Below are positions 1-8,573 of a stretch of DNA of 64,000 nucleotides, in pieces. Under the pieces are notes generated by a model. That model was not told where the DNA came from. It did no database searches and worked only from the letters and a program-made list of their open reading frames with translations. A program made the position numbers and the translations under genes. The stretch's first letter is position 1. Each line of letters begins with the position of its first letter. The DNA comes from Cytobacillus oceanisediminis 2691 (GTDB lineage Bacteria > Bacillota > Bacilli > Bacillales > Cytobacillaceae): positions 4,253,501 through 4,317,500 of the forward strand of contig NZ_CP015506.1 of NCBI RefSeq assembly GCF_000294775.2. The letters are read 5' to 3'.

Positions 1-45
1 TCCTGCTGCTTGTATTTTCCACATGAATTATTCCCTGATTAAGGA
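1..45 (-). other. Region downstream of cymR at the window edge
   Basis: On the minus strand the cymR stop is followed by an AGGGAA-type purine run and an ATG at 24-22 that stays open to the window edge. In B. subtilis the gene after cymR is a cysteine desulfurase (iscS-type) followed by mnmA. The few codons visible do not match the usual start of that enzyme, so they may be leader sequence. No coding call is made. Confidence 0.25.
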
Positions 46-465
46 CTAAATATAAAACATATAAGCATCTGATTCGCCGGTATCTGTATGGCTGGCAAGA
101 TCTTCAAGCGTTGTGTTATCAAGCACATCTTTCACAGCATCACGAATACGCATCCATAGTTCTTTCTTTGCAGGCTCTTCATCTTCAATTCCTTCCACTG
201 GACTGATCGGCCCTTCCAGAACTCTGATGATATCCCCGGCAGTAATTTTTGTAGGCTCTTTCCCTAAAATATATCCGCCGTATGCACCTCGGATGCTTTT
301 AACAAGCCCTGCGTTCCGAAGCGGCGCTATAAGCTGCTCGAGATAGTGCTCAGACAGGTCATTCGTCTGGGCAATCGATTTTAACGAAGTGGGACCCTCC
401 CCATGCTTTTTGGCTAATTCAATCATTATAGTTAACCCATAACGTCCTTTAGTAGATATTTTCAT
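46..465 (-). CDS. cymR: Rrf2-family repressor of cysteine metabolism CymR
   Basis: A 139-residue Rrf2-family protein, close to the 138 residues of B. subtilis CymR. The N-terminal winged helix-turn-helix (about residues 1-65) includes the family motif GAYGGY. CymR represses cysteine and sulfur uptake genes in Bacillus, acting with the cysteine synthase CysK. Rrf2 iron-sulfur regulators carry three cysteines in the central region; none are present here, which fits CymR rather than IscR or NsrR. Its ATG overlaps the stop of the upstream membrane-protein gene (TGATG), indicating translational coupling. The family call is sure; CymR itself is supported by position beside rarA. Confidence 0.93.
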   Translation of the reverse strand: MKISTKGRYGLTIMIELAKKHGEGPTSLKSIAQTNDLSEHYLEQLIAPLRNAGLVKSIRGAYGGYILGKEPTKITAGDIIRVLEGPISPVEGIEDEEPAKKELWMRIRDAVKDVLDNTTLEDLASHTDTGESDAYMFYI

Positions 466-1151
466 CAGCTTGCACCTCTATCCTTTTCTTTAAGCATTTG
501 ATTCGCATAGATATCCTTTTCTCTAAGTTTTGCCAAAAATCGGTCAGTTAAAGCCTGACACTGCGGCAAAGCAGCACCGACAATTGGCCCGACTGCAAGA
601 CTTAGCACAATTGTGCCCCAGAATACAGGGCCCCCAAGCTGCCATCCAACAGTCAGTACAGCAATTTCCATTAAAGCTCTGACATTTCTGACTTTCCAGC
701 CGGTTTTTGCTGTTAATGCAATCATCAGGCTATCCCTTGGCCCAGCTCCGAGCTGAGCCGAAATATACAGCCCCATTCCATAGCAATAAACAACTATGCC
801 AAAACCAAACATGGCCAATTTTCCCGCCAGCCCATCAGGGGTCTGCATAAATGGCAAAAGCAGATAAGCGTCAATAAACAGTCCGATCAGGACCATATTC
901 AAGAAAGCACCGACTTGTGGAAGTTCCTTTGAAATAAGGGCTGCAGCAGCTAATATGAATATCCCAACAATAATGGACCAGCTGCCTATCGTCAGGCCCA
1001 GCTGGTAGTAGAGTCCTACATGCAGAACATCCCAGGGGGTTGCCCCTAAATCAGCTGTAATTAACAAAACAATCCCCAGGCTCATGACAAGCAGCCCTAT
1101 TAGATAAATCAAAAACCTGGAACCGATTTGCCCTTTATTTTTCAGTATCAT
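465..1151 (-). CDS. YczE/YyaS/YitT-family membrane protein
   Basis: A 228-residue polytopic membrane protein with about five or six hydrophobic segments and the family pattern of Gly/Pro-rich loops (LGATPWDVLHVGL; LGAGPRDSL). Relatives include B. subtilis YczE, which is needed for antibiotic production by an unclear route. The ATG at 1151 is chosen because GGGGAG lies about 11 bases upstream; an in-frame TTG at 1181 has no ribosome binding site. It overlaps cymR by one base and is probably co-transcribed with it. That pairing is not part of the B. subtilis locus as I recall it. Substrate unknown. Confidence 0.8.
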   Translation of the reverse strand: MILKNKGQIGSRFLIYLIGLLVMSLGIVLLITADLGATPWDVLHVGLYYQLGLTIGSWSIIVGIFILAAAALISKELPQVGAFLNMVLIGLFIDAYLLLPFMQTPDGLAGKLAMFGFGIVVYCYGMGLYISAQLGAGPRDSLMIALTAKTGWKVRNVRALMEIAVLTVGWQLGGPVFWGTIVLSLAVGPIVGAALPQCQALTDRFLAKLREKDIYANQMLKEKDRGAS

Positions 1152-1258
1152 GTGCCCCAACGCTCCCCGCAAGACCTGCAAATATATATGAAGTTTAAAT
1201 CCTTAGTAATATTATAGACTTTTGACATTATAGCATATTTTAGGAGGAAAAGGGGCGG

Positions 1259-1287
1259 GCCGGGATTGGACTCAGTACAATCCCGGC
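1259..1287. other. Strong hairpin upstream of rarA
   Basis: Perfect 10-base arms, GCCGGGATTG (1259-1268) and CAATCCCGGC (1278-1287), separated by a 9-base loop. There is no T-tract on either strand, so it is not a typical terminator. It sits between the divergent cymR operon and rarA, about 120 bases before the rarA start, and could lie in the rarA leader. Confidence 0.6.
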
Positions 1288-1405
1288 TGTGGCCTAATTG
1301 ATTTCGCAGCTGGAAATGTTATGGTATCTTAAATAGAAAGCGAAAACTTTGCTGAAAATTGATAGGCAGACTGAAGGCTGCCAGCAAAAGGCTGGAGTGA
1401 TAACT

Positions 1406-2671
1406 TTGAACATTAAACCTCTTGCATTCCGGATGAGGCCTAGAACGATTGATGAAATCATTGGCCAGGAGCACCTTGTTTCTGAAGGAAAAATTATCCA
1501 CCGCATGGTGCAGGCTAAGCAGCTGTCATCGATGATTCTGTACGGCCCCCCAGGTATAGGCAAAACTTCGATTGCAAGTGCCATTGCAGGGAGCACCAAA
1601 TACGCTTTCCGTACTTTAAATGCTGTGACTAACAATAAAAAAGATATGGAAGTGGTAGCGGCAGAGGCCAAAATGTCCGGAAAGGTGATTCTGCTGCTGG
1701 ATGAAGTCCATAGACTTGATAAAGGCAAACAAGATTTCCTGCTGCCCTATCTTGAAAATGGCAGCATCACTTTAATTGGCGCCACAACCAGCAATCCATA
1801 TCATGCAATTAACCCGGCTATTAGAAGCCGATGCCAAATTTTCGAACTAAAGCCGCTGTCTGCTGATGATATAAAAAAAGCACTGACAAGGGCTTTACTG
1901 GATAAGGAACGAGGCCTTGGCAATAGACAAACTGAAGTTACCGATGATGCACTTACACATCTTGCCACCGCTTCAAATGGTGATGTCAGAAGCTCGCTAA
2001 ATGCATTGGAATTGGCCGTCCTTTCAACTAAAGAAGATGAAGAAGGAATCATTAAGATTGATTTGTCTGTTGCCGAGGAATGCATTCAGCGCAAAAGCTT
2101 TACACACGATAAAGATGGAGATGCCCATTACGATGTCTTATCCGGTTTTCAAAAGTCCATTCGCGGAAGCGATGTAAATGCGGCATTGCACTATTTAGGA
2201 AGATTAATTGAAGCAGGCGACCTGCAAAGCATAAGCAGAAGACTTTTGGTTATTGCCTATGAAGATATTGGACTGGCATCGCCGCAAGCCGGAGCCAGAA
2301 CCCTTGCAGCTATAGAAACAGCTGAAAGGATTGGATTCCCGGAAGCAAGGATTCCGCTTGCAAATGCGGTTATTGAGCTCTGCCTCTCTCCAAAATCCAA
2401 TTCAGCATACACAGCATTGGATTCCGCAATAGCGGATATCCGCGCAGGCAAAAGCGGTGAAGTCCCTGATCACTTGAAGGACGCCCACTACAAAGGAGCA
2501 AAAGAGCTTGGCAGGGGCATCGGATATTTATACCCTCACGATTATGAAACAGGCTGGGTCAAACAGCAGTACTTGCCTGACAGAATTAAAAACAGGGTAT
2601 ATTATCAGCCTAAGAAAACAGGCAAATTCGAACAGGCATTAGCATCTGTCTATGAAAAACTTCTTAAATAG
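1406..2671 (+). CDS. rarA: Replication-associated recombination protein A (AAA+ ATPase)
   Basis: RarA/MgsA is an AAA+ ATPase of the clamp-loader group that acts at stalled replication forks. Visible motifs are Walker A GPPGIGKTS, Walker B LLLDEVHR, a sensor-type GATTSNP and the C-terminal tetramerisation region. The start is a TTG at 1406, preceded by GGAGTGA at good spacing; this gives 421 residues beginning NIKPLAFRMRP, the same length and N-terminus as B. subtilis RarA (YrvN). A start at 1349 would add an unconserved extension. Divergent from the cymR operon, and ends at a strong shared terminator. Confidence 0.96.
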   Translation: MNIKPLAFRMRPRTIDEIIGQEHLVSEGKIIHRMVQAKQLSSMILYGPPGIGKTSIASAIAGSTKYAFRTLNAVTNNKKDMEVVAAEAKMSGKVILLLDEVHRLDKGKQDFLLPYLENGSITLIGATTSNPYHAINPAIRSRCQIFELKPLSADDIKKALTRALLDKERGLGNRQTEVTDDALTHLATASNGDVRSSLNALELAVLSTKEDEEGIIKIDLSVAEECIQRKSFTHDKDGDAHYDVLSGFQKSIRGSDVNAALHYLGRLIEAGDLQSISRRLLVIAYEDIGLASPQAGARTLAAIETAERIGFPEARIPLANAVIELCLSPKSNSAYTALDSAIADIRAGKSGEVPDHLKDAHYKGAKELGRGIGYLYPHDYETGWVKQQYLPDRIKNRVYYQPKKTGKFEQALASVYEKLLK

Positions 2672-2706
2672 CAAAAGGTCTGGCAGCAATGCCAGACCTT
2701 TTGCTA
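2671..2706. terminator. Bidirectional terminator between rarA and the ABC permease gene
   Basis: Fifteen-base arms GCAAAAGGTCTGGCA and TGCCAGACCTTTTGC around a GCAA loop, with T-runs available on both strands. It overlaps the rarA stop and separates it from the convergent permease gene. Confidence 0.9.
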
Positions 2707-2715
2707 TTTGGGCTT

Positions 2716-3675
2716 TTAAGCAGAAACATCCCTTTTATTAAACACATAAAATGCAAGTACCTGGAAAAGCAGAAAATATATAAATATCATCATGATGGAA
2801 AATCCAATCGTCATCCCGTGAACCATTGGCATTCCTTCAAAATATTGAAGGAGGTCTGTATTGGCAAAAAGGCTGTACTTGGCCCAATCATATTTCATTG
2901 CAATCAGCCTTGTGACCTGTCCTCCCATAAACATCAGAAACAGGGAAAGTCCTATCGCCAGCGAGCTATTCCTGAAAACAGCTGAAATCATAAAAGCCAT
3001 GGTTGCAAGCATAAGCATATTAATGGATTTAAGACCATAATAAGCTATCAGATGAAGTCCCATGCTTTGTTCTATCACTGTTCCATTGTAATAATATAAA
3101 TAAGGAAATGCTTCTGCAGGAAATCCAAAGAGGAGTCCGCCCAGCAGTGCTGAATATCCGAAGAGGACGGCCAGCACCAGCAGACCGAATAAAATCACGG
3201 TAATATACTTTGCTCCCAGGATTTTAACTCTTTTAATAGGCCTAATCAAAAGTAGTTTGATGGTTCCCCATGTAAACTCACTCGCCACGATTCCCCCGGC
3301 AATAATAATCGTAAACAGGCCGGCAAATTCAATCAGCTGTGAGGTGTCAGATACAAATCCCCAGACAGAGTATTCCTGATTCGGTGAAATATCATTCTTA
3401 ATTCTGTATTCGTTTATGGCAATCTCCCTCTGATACTGTTCCTTCATATCTCTGGGAGCCATTTCCCCCATCTCTTCAAGCTGTTTTTTATAGCTTTCGT
3501 TTTGAGTCTGCAGTCCCTTTTTCCATTCCGAATTATCCGGGACTGTCCCTCCGCTTTCCTGATATTTTATAAAGGCGCCTGCAACAGTCGTCATAATTAA
3601 AAGAAGTCCGATCATGACGTATGTGCCCGGCCGCCTAAAAATTTTCATCCATTCATTTTGAATCAGTCCGAGCAT
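2716..3675 (-). CDS. ABC-2 type transporter permease
   Basis: A 319-residue integral membrane protein with about six predicted membrane spans: one near residues 14-35, then a large extracytoplasmic loop of about 80 residues, then five in the C-terminal half. This is the layout of ABC-2 permeases of lantibiotic- or bacitracin-type exporters. The ATG at 3675 is preferred because AAAGGGGG lies about 7 bases upstream; a GTG at 3684 is also possible. It overlaps the end of the ATPase gene and forms a two-gene operon with it. Substrate cannot be inferred. Confidence 0.88.
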   Translation of the reverse strand: MLGLIQNEWMKIFRRPGTYVMIGLLLIMTTVAGAFIKYQESGGTVPDNSEWKKGLQTQNESYKKQLEEMGEMAPRDMKEQYQREIAINEYRIKNDISPNQEYSVWGFVSDTSQLIEFAGLFTIIIAGGIVASEFTWGTIKLLLIRPIKRVKILGAKYITVILFGLLVLAVLFGYSALLGGLLFGFPAEAFPYLYYYNGTVIEQSMGLHLIAYYGLKSINMLMLATMAFMISAVFRNSSLAIGLSLFLMFMGGQVTRLIAMKYDWAKYSLFANTDLLQYFEGMPMVHGMTIGFSIMMIFIYFLLFQVLAFYVFNKRDVSA

Positions 3676-4594
3676 CACCTGCACCCCCTTTGTACTCTGT
3701 TACTTCCAGAAAACGGTCTTCCAATGTTTTGGTCACTTCACGAACGGCAAATATTTTCATATCTTCCTGGACAAACACTTTTATCATTTCAGGTATATCT
3801 TCCCGGACAAGCGAAAGTATCACACTAGTTTCTGTAAGCTGTACAGGCAAACCAGGATGTGCCCCTTGTAAAATTCCGTTTGCTTTTCCAGGATCATCCA
3901 CTTCTACTTCGTAAACTTTTTCTTTCCCCTGTACAAAATCACTGATGTGCTGAACATCAATCAACTTCCCGTTTTGAATAATGCCGATTCTGTCACACAT
4001 CATTTCCATTTCAGATAGTAAATGGCTGGAAACAATGACAGCCATTTCTCTTTCTCTTGCAAGCATCCTCAGGTGATCCCGAATCTCCCTGATGCCGGCA
4101 GGGTCAAGCCCATTCGTAGGTTCATCCAGAATGAGGATTTTGGGATCATGCAAAAGACACTGTGCCAGACCAAGCCTCTGCCTCATGCCTAGCGAGTATG
4201 TTCTGACTTTATCATGAATCCGATCCGCCAGTCCTACAAGCTCAACCGTTTCATCAATTTTTTCTCTAGTTATACCTTTTGACATTCGTGCATAATGAAC
4301 CAGATTTTGATAGCCTGACAAAAACTTATACATCTCAGGATTTTCCACAATGGCTCCAATATGGGAAACCGCCTTTTCAAAATCTGTTTTGATGCTGCTG
4401 CCAAGAATTTTAATGTCCCCGGAAGTAATGCCGATCAAGCCCACCAGCATTCGAATAGTGGTGGTCTTCCCCGCACCGTTTGGGCCAAGGAAACCGAATA
4501 CCTCCCCCTTTTTCACCTCAAAGCTGACAGAATCAATAATCGTTCTTCCTTTTATTACTTTTGTAACGTCCTGTATTTCTACAAGAGTATCCAT
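3653..4594 (-). CDS. ABC transporter ATP-binding protein
   Basis: A 313-residue ATPase with Walker A GPNGAGKTTT (about residues 38-47), signature YSLGMRQR, Walker B ILILDEP and the switch histidine in VSSHLLSE. The C-terminal extension of about 90 residues is typical of the BcrA/YxlF-like subfamily of drug or peptide exporters. The start ATG has GGGAGGAGG upstream. It precedes and overlaps the permease gene. Self-protection or peptide export is possible, but no precursor peptide or sensor kinase lies next to it. Confidence 0.9.
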   Translation of the reverse strand: MDTLVEIQDVTKVIKGRTIIDSVSFEVKKGEVFGFLGPNGAGKTTTIRMLVGLIGITSGDIKILGSSIKTDFEKAVSHIGAIVENPEMYKFLSGYQNLVHYARMSKGITREKIDETVELVGLADRIHDKVRTYSLGMRQRLGLAQCLLHDPKILILDEPTNGLDPAGIREIRDHLRMLAREREMAVIVSSHLLSEMEMMCDRIGIIQNGKLIDVQHISDFVQGKEKVYEVEVDDPGKANGILQGAHPGLPVQLTETSVILSLVREDIPEMIKVFVQEDMKIFAVREVTKTLEDRFLEVTEYKGGAGDARTDSK

Positions 4595-4765
4595 TTAGGC
4601 AACCTCCTCCCATCTTTTAAAGTCCGGTTCTTTGCAGACGCCTTTAAAGTCGGGATTATTATTTGACTTACACTATTTTACCTTTCAACAACTGAGAATG
4701 GAATATTTTCATCTATTAGGGTGACGATAAGCCTAACAATCGTATTTTCCGAGGTGGTTAAAGGA

Positions 4766-5284
4766 ATGAAGGAACGGAAAGATTTATGGAAACCGGAAGA
4801 GGATCAATTACTCGAAGAGACAGTACTTGAATACACATCAAATGGGGATTCAAAAGCATCAGCTTTTAAGAAGGCAAGTACTGAACTCGGCCGTACAGTT
4901 TCAGCCTGCCAATACCGCTGGAACACAGTCATAACAAAAAGGACAGATTATAGAACCCAAGAAATCTCAAGCAATAATGCAGCCTGTCAAACCCATGAAA
5001 ATCCTGACTCTGTTCCCCCTGAAAATCTGGCTCAAGTTATACGCTTCCTAAGGAACTTTGCGAAAACACAGCCTATTTCAGAGCAAATGAAGGAAAATAA
5101 ACGTCTGCATGAAGAACAAATGCACTTAAAACTTCAAAATCAGCAGTTAATTAGAAGGTTGAAGGAAAAAGAAGCGGAATTTAAACATCAGCTTATGCAA
5201 TATGAGGAAATGGCAAGCATCCTGAAAGAAGCCGACCAGCTTCTAAAGCATGAAAGCAATGAAGAGAAAAGAGCTGTTCATTGA
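4766..5284 (+). CDS. RsfA-family prespore transcription regulator
   Basis: A 172-residue protein with an N-terminal SANT/Myb-like DNA-binding domain (residues 1-55: WKPEEDQLL, then tryptophan-containing ACQYRWN) and a charged C-terminal coiled coil (about residues 100-165). This is the RsfA/YlbO architecture; RsfA modulates sigma-F regulon genes in the forespore of B. subtilis. The ATG at 4766 follows GAGGTGG by 8 bases; an upstream GTG at 4721 has no ribosome binding site. Monocistronic, divergent from the ABC operon, with a good terminator. The DNA targets are unknown. Confidence 0.85.
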   Translation: MKERKDLWKPEEDQLLEETVLEYTSNGDSKASAFKKASTELGRTVSACQYRWNTVITKRTDYRTQEISSNNAACQTHENPDSVPPENLAQVIRFLRNFAKTQPISEQMKENKRLHEEQMHLKLQNQQLIRRLKEKEAEFKHQLMQYEEMASILKEADQLLKHESNEEKRAVH

Positions 5285-5314
5285 TTCGAGGATTCCAAAA
5301 CATTAATATGCGCA

Positions 5315-5346
5315 AAGACCGGCCTGCAGAAAGCCGGTCTCTTTTC
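5315..5346. terminator. Bidirectional terminator, rsfA-family gene / tcdA
   Basis: Arms AGACCGGC (5316-5323) and GCCGGTCT (5333-5340), followed by CTTTTC on the plus strand and by an A-rich stretch that gives Ts on the minus strand. Confidence 0.85.
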
Positions 5347-6106
5347 AGTCATTTACACGTGCAATTTTAATATCGCTTAGTAGTTCTCTAGTTACGTAGC
5401 TAGCCATGATTAAACCTGCAACAGAAGGAACAAATGCGTTGGAAGAAGGCGGCATTTTGGCCTTTCTTATTTCCGCATCATCTTTTCCAACTGTTTTGCG
5501 GACATCTTCCCGGATAACGATCGGGCTTTCATCGGAGAATACAACCGGAACGCCTTTTCTGATTCCTTCTTTTCTCAGGCGTGTGCGGATAACCTTAGCA
5601 ATCGGGTCAGTATGAGTTTTGAAGATATCAGCAATCTGGAACCTGGTCGGATCCATTTTATTTGCAGCACCCATGCTTGAGATCATTGGAATCCCTCTGT
5701 TCAGGCATTCTTTCATTAGATGAATTTTATAAGAAATCGTATCGGAAGCATCAACTACAAAGTCGAGTCCATAATCAAAGAATTGCTCATAGGTTTCTTC
5801 TGTATAAAACATTTTTAAAGCAATAACTTCACAGTCAGGATTGATATCCTTGATTCTTTCTTTCATTAAATCCACCTTTGGTTTCCCGACAGTGGATAAT
5901 AAAGCGATGACCTGCCTGTTCACATTTGTAATATCAACATCGTCTTTATCAACCAGAACAAGCCGTCCAACACCGGAACGCGCCAGTGCTTCCGCTGCAA
6001 AGGAACCAACTCCGCCGATGCCCAGTACTGCCACGGTACTATTTTTCATTTTTTCAAGGCCTTCTTTGCCAATAGCCAATTCATTCCTGGAAAATTGGTG
6101 AAGCAT
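5345..6106 (-). CDS. tcdA: tRNA threonylcarbamoyladenosine dehydratase
   Basis: A 253-residue E1-like enzyme (ThiF/MoeB fold), matching B. subtilis YrvM (about 254). The nucleotide-binding motif GIGGVGSFAAEALAR is at residues 30-44, followed by VDKDDVD and the adenylation-loop NRQ. TcdA (CsdL) uses ATP to convert t6A37 of ANN-decoding tRNAs to the cyclic form ct6A. It lies next to the 6S RNA gene as in B. subtilis. Weak GGAG upstream of the ATG. Confidence 0.93.
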   Translation of the reverse strand: MLHQFSRNELAIGKEGLEKMKNSTVAVLGIGGVGSFAAEALARSGVGRLVLVDKDDVDITNVNRQVIALLSTVGKPKVDLMKERIKDINPDCEVIALKMFYTEETYEQFFDYGLDFVVDASDTISYKIHLMKECLNRGIPMISSMGAANKMDPTRFQIADIFKTHTDPIAKVIRTRLRKEGIRKGVPVVFSDESPIVIREDVRKTVGKDDAEIRKAKMPPSSNAFVPSVAGLIMASYVTRELLSDIKIARVND

Positions 6107-6346
6107 ATATAAATCAACTCCATCAGATGTTATTTAAAAAGCATGTATTATCTTATACCCGATAATGAATATATCATACTTGAACTTTAAAGCAAGTAGT
6201 TCTATAGGATTAATGACATTAACATTTTAAGCAATAATTAAATCGAAACTTTCTATCCAATAGTGTTAACTGCGCTATCATATTTAATCCTTATCATCAT
6301 ATCAGCAATAGCTCAGTTCAAGTACGAACATAAAGAGCAGGACAAA

Positions 6347-6379
6347 CAAAAAATCCATGCTCACGAGCATGGATTTTTA
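6347..6379 (-). terminator. Terminator of the 6S RNA gene
   Basis: Perfect inverted repeat AAAAATCCATGCT / AGCATGGATTTTT around a four-base loop, ending in Ts on the minus strand. It lies about 15 bases beyond the predicted mature 3' end of the 6S RNA. Nothing else is seen in 6107-6346. Confidence 0.85.
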
Positions 6380-6389
6380 CAATCGTATG

Positions 6390-6591
6390 TACTAAAGAGT
6401 CCCAATCGTGCCGTCGCTATTGATGCCCTCGTTTTGAACCCGCACTCAGCAGGTGGGTGTCCTGTTTCCTGCGTTTGTAAGTCCTCATCCATGAGGCTTT
6501 TACGCTGCGGGAAAACTCCGGACTCCCGAAGGAATAATGTTGGTCAAAATTTCAGGTTTTACAACGAACACATCAGGACTCTTTATTTATT
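6390..6591 (-). ncRNA. ssrS: 6S RNA (6S-1/BsrA type)
   Basis: Minus-strand transcript of about 195-200 bases whose start reads AAGAGTCCTGATGTG, very like the start of B. subtilis 6S-1 RNA. Its 3' end contains GGGACTCTTT, which pairs with the 5' AAAGAGTCC to close the long helix. The location between tcdA and aspS is that of bsrA in B. subtilis. 6S RNA binds the housekeeping RNA polymerase as a mimic of open promoter DNA. A plus-strand reading frame here is spurious. Confidence 0.9.
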
Positions 6592-6597
6592 GATATG

Positions 6598-6626
6598 ATC
6601 ATATCACACGGTTTCTTCTTTTTCAA
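6598..6626 (-). promoter_or_regulatory. Sigma-A promoter of the 6S RNA gene
   Basis: On the minus strand, TTGAAA (6626-6621), a 17-base spacer, and TATGAT (6603-6598). The predicted start is near 6591, just ahead of the conserved 5' end of the RNA. Confidence 0.8.
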
Positions 6627-6769
6627 GCTGATGAAATGGAGCTAATTTGAACATTTTTATCCACTTTCTTCCTTGAAGTTATGGAACCTGCCTTAAAATC
6701 AGGAGTTACTTCCCAGTTTATTTTTCTGAAAAATGTGTTTTTTTCACCATTTAATCATTATATAGGAAA

Positions 6770-8545
6770 TTACTCACTTTTTTTCAAATTAAGCGCTAAG
6801 TGCAAATCATTAAGCTGGGACTGGCTAACTTCACCAGGAGCTTCTGTTAGCACACAGCTCGCACTGGCTGTTTTAGGGAAGGCAATCGTATCCCTTAGAT
6901 TTGTTCTGCCAGCAAGCAGCATTACAAGTCTGTCTAATCCAAGGGCAATTCCGCCATGCGGAGGAGTGCCATATTCAAATGCTTCAAGCAGGAATCCAAA
7001 CTGTTCAACAGCTTCCTCTTTTGAGAAGCCAAGCACACTGAACATTTTTTCTTGAACGTCTCTTTCGAAAATACGCAATGATCCGCCGCCAAGCTCGTAG
7101 CCGTTTAATACAAGGTCATATGCTTGTGCACGGACTTGAGCAGGATCTTTATCAAGAAGATCTAAATCTTCTCTGGCAGGCATTGTAAAAGGATGATGGG
7201 CTGCATAATAGCGGCCTTCTTCCTCATCGTATTCCAGAAGCGGCCAGTCTGTAACCCAAAGGAAGTTAAACTTGCTTTGATCAATCAGATCAAGCTCTTT
7301 TCCAAGCTTTAATCGCAGAGCGCCGAGTGCATCTGCCACAACATTTTTCTTATCAGCCACAAAGAGGAGCAAGTCTCCTGGTTCTACTGACAGAGCAGCA
7401 TAGAATGCTTTTTGCTCATCCTCAGTCACAAACTTGGCAATCGGACCTTTTAAACCGTCTTCTTCCGCTTTTAACCATGCAAGCCCTTTTGCACCATAAA
7501 CAGCAGCAAACTCTGTTAGGGCATCAATATCTTTTCGTGAATACTTTCCTGCACCATTTTTTACATTAATGGCCTTAACCTGTCCCCCGGAAGCTACTGC
7601 TCCGGCAAATACTTTGAAGCTTGACTCTTTTACTATTTCGGATAAATCCGTCAATTCCATCCCAAAGCGTGTATCCGGCTTATCAGATCCAAAACGGTCC
7701 ATCGCTTCCTGATAGGTCATGCGCGGGAATGGAAGCTGGACATCCAGGCCTTTCACTTCTTTCATGATCTTTTTCATCATGTTTTCCATTAGGCCGATGA
7801 TGTCTTCCTGGCTCATAAAACTCATTTCGATGTCGACCTGAGTAAATTCAGGCTGGCGATCTGCACGCAGGTCTTCATCACGGAAGCATCGTGCTATTTG
7901 GTAATAGCGTTCAAATCCGCCTACCATTAATAACTGCTTAAAGATTTGAGGAGATTGTGGAAGAGCATAGAATTCACCCGGATGCACACGGCTTGGAACT
8001 AAATAGTCACGGGCTCCTTCCGGTGTGCTCTTCGTTAAGATTGGTGTTTCAACATCAAGAAATCCTTCGCTGTCCAGATAATCCCTCATTGCTTTTGTTA
8101 CTTGATGACGCATCTTAAAGGTATCAAACATAATAGGGCGTCTCAAATCCAAATAGCGGTATTTAAGGCGGACATCTTCGGAAACATCCGCTTTATCATC
8201 AATGACAAAAGGAGGTGTTTTTGCTTCATTGATGATAGTCACTTTCTCTGCTTTAATCTCAATGCGCCCTGTTTTCAGGTTCTCATTGATGGTGCCTTCT
8301 TCACGCGCAATTACTTCTCCCTCTATATCAAGAACAAATTCATTGCGGATCTTTTCAGCTGCTGCAAGAGCTTCAGGGGAAACTTCCGGATTGAATACCA
8401 CCTGAACAATGCCAGTGCGGTCACGAAGATCCACAAAGATCAGCCCGCCTAAATCCCGGCGCTTTTGTACCCAGCCTTTTAAGCTTACTTTTTCTCCTAT
8501 AGCTTTTTCCGTTACTTCCCCGCAAAAATACGTTCGCCCAAACAT
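6770..8545 (-). CDS. aspS: Aspartyl-tRNA synthetase
   Basis: A 591-residue class II synthetase (B. subtilis AspS 592). It has the N-terminal OB-fold anticodon-binding domain (residues 1-110), the class II catalytic core, the bacterial GAD insertion (about 290-410), and a C-terminal motif 3 GLDRLVMLL. The ATG at 8545 is chosen because GGGAGGAATT precedes it and the protein then starts MFGRTY as in relatives; a start 15 bases upstream would add five residues. It follows hisS by 28 bases and is presumably controlled by the same T-box. Confidence 0.98.
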   Translation of the reverse strand: MFGRTYFCGEVTEKAIGEKVSLKGWVQKRRDLGGLIFVDLRDRTGIVQVVFNPEVSPEALAAAEKIRNEFVLDIEGEVIAREEGTINENLKTGRIEIKAEKVTIINEAKTPPFVIDDKADVSEDVRLKYRYLDLRRPIMFDTFKMRHQVTKAMRDYLDSEGFLDVETPILTKSTPEGARDYLVPSRVHPGEFYALPQSPQIFKQLLMVGGFERYYQIARCFRDEDLRADRQPEFTQVDIEMSFMSQEDIIGLMENMMKKIMKEVKGLDVQLPFPRMTYQEAMDRFGSDKPDTRFGMELTDLSEIVKESSFKVFAGAVASGGQVKAINVKNGAGKYSRKDIDALTEFAAVYGAKGLAWLKAEEDGLKGPIAKFVTEDEQKAFYAALSVEPGDLLLFVADKKNVVADALGALRLKLGKELDLIDQSKFNFLWVTDWPLLEYDEEEGRYYAAHHPFTMPAREDLDLLDKDPAQVRAQAYDLVLNGYELGGGSLRIFERDVQEKMFSVLGFSKEEAVEQFGFLLEAFEYGTPPHGGIALGLDRLVMLLAGRTNLRDTIAFPKTASASCVLTEAPGEVSQSQLNDLHLALNLKKSE

Positions 8546-8573
8546 TCTAATTCCTCCCAAATATAAAACTGAT

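Noticed and set aside
2689..2985. A 98-residue plus-strand frame after rarA
   Set aside because: Antisense to the ABC permease gene and starts inside a terminator; no coding signal.
2716..4594. Possible bacteriocin or lantibiotic immunity cluster
   Set aside because: No precursor peptide, modification enzyme or sensor kinase/response regulator lies next to the exporter.
6263..6598. A 111-residue plus-strand frame
   Set aside because: It covers the 6S RNA gene on the opposite strand and has no ribosome binding site.
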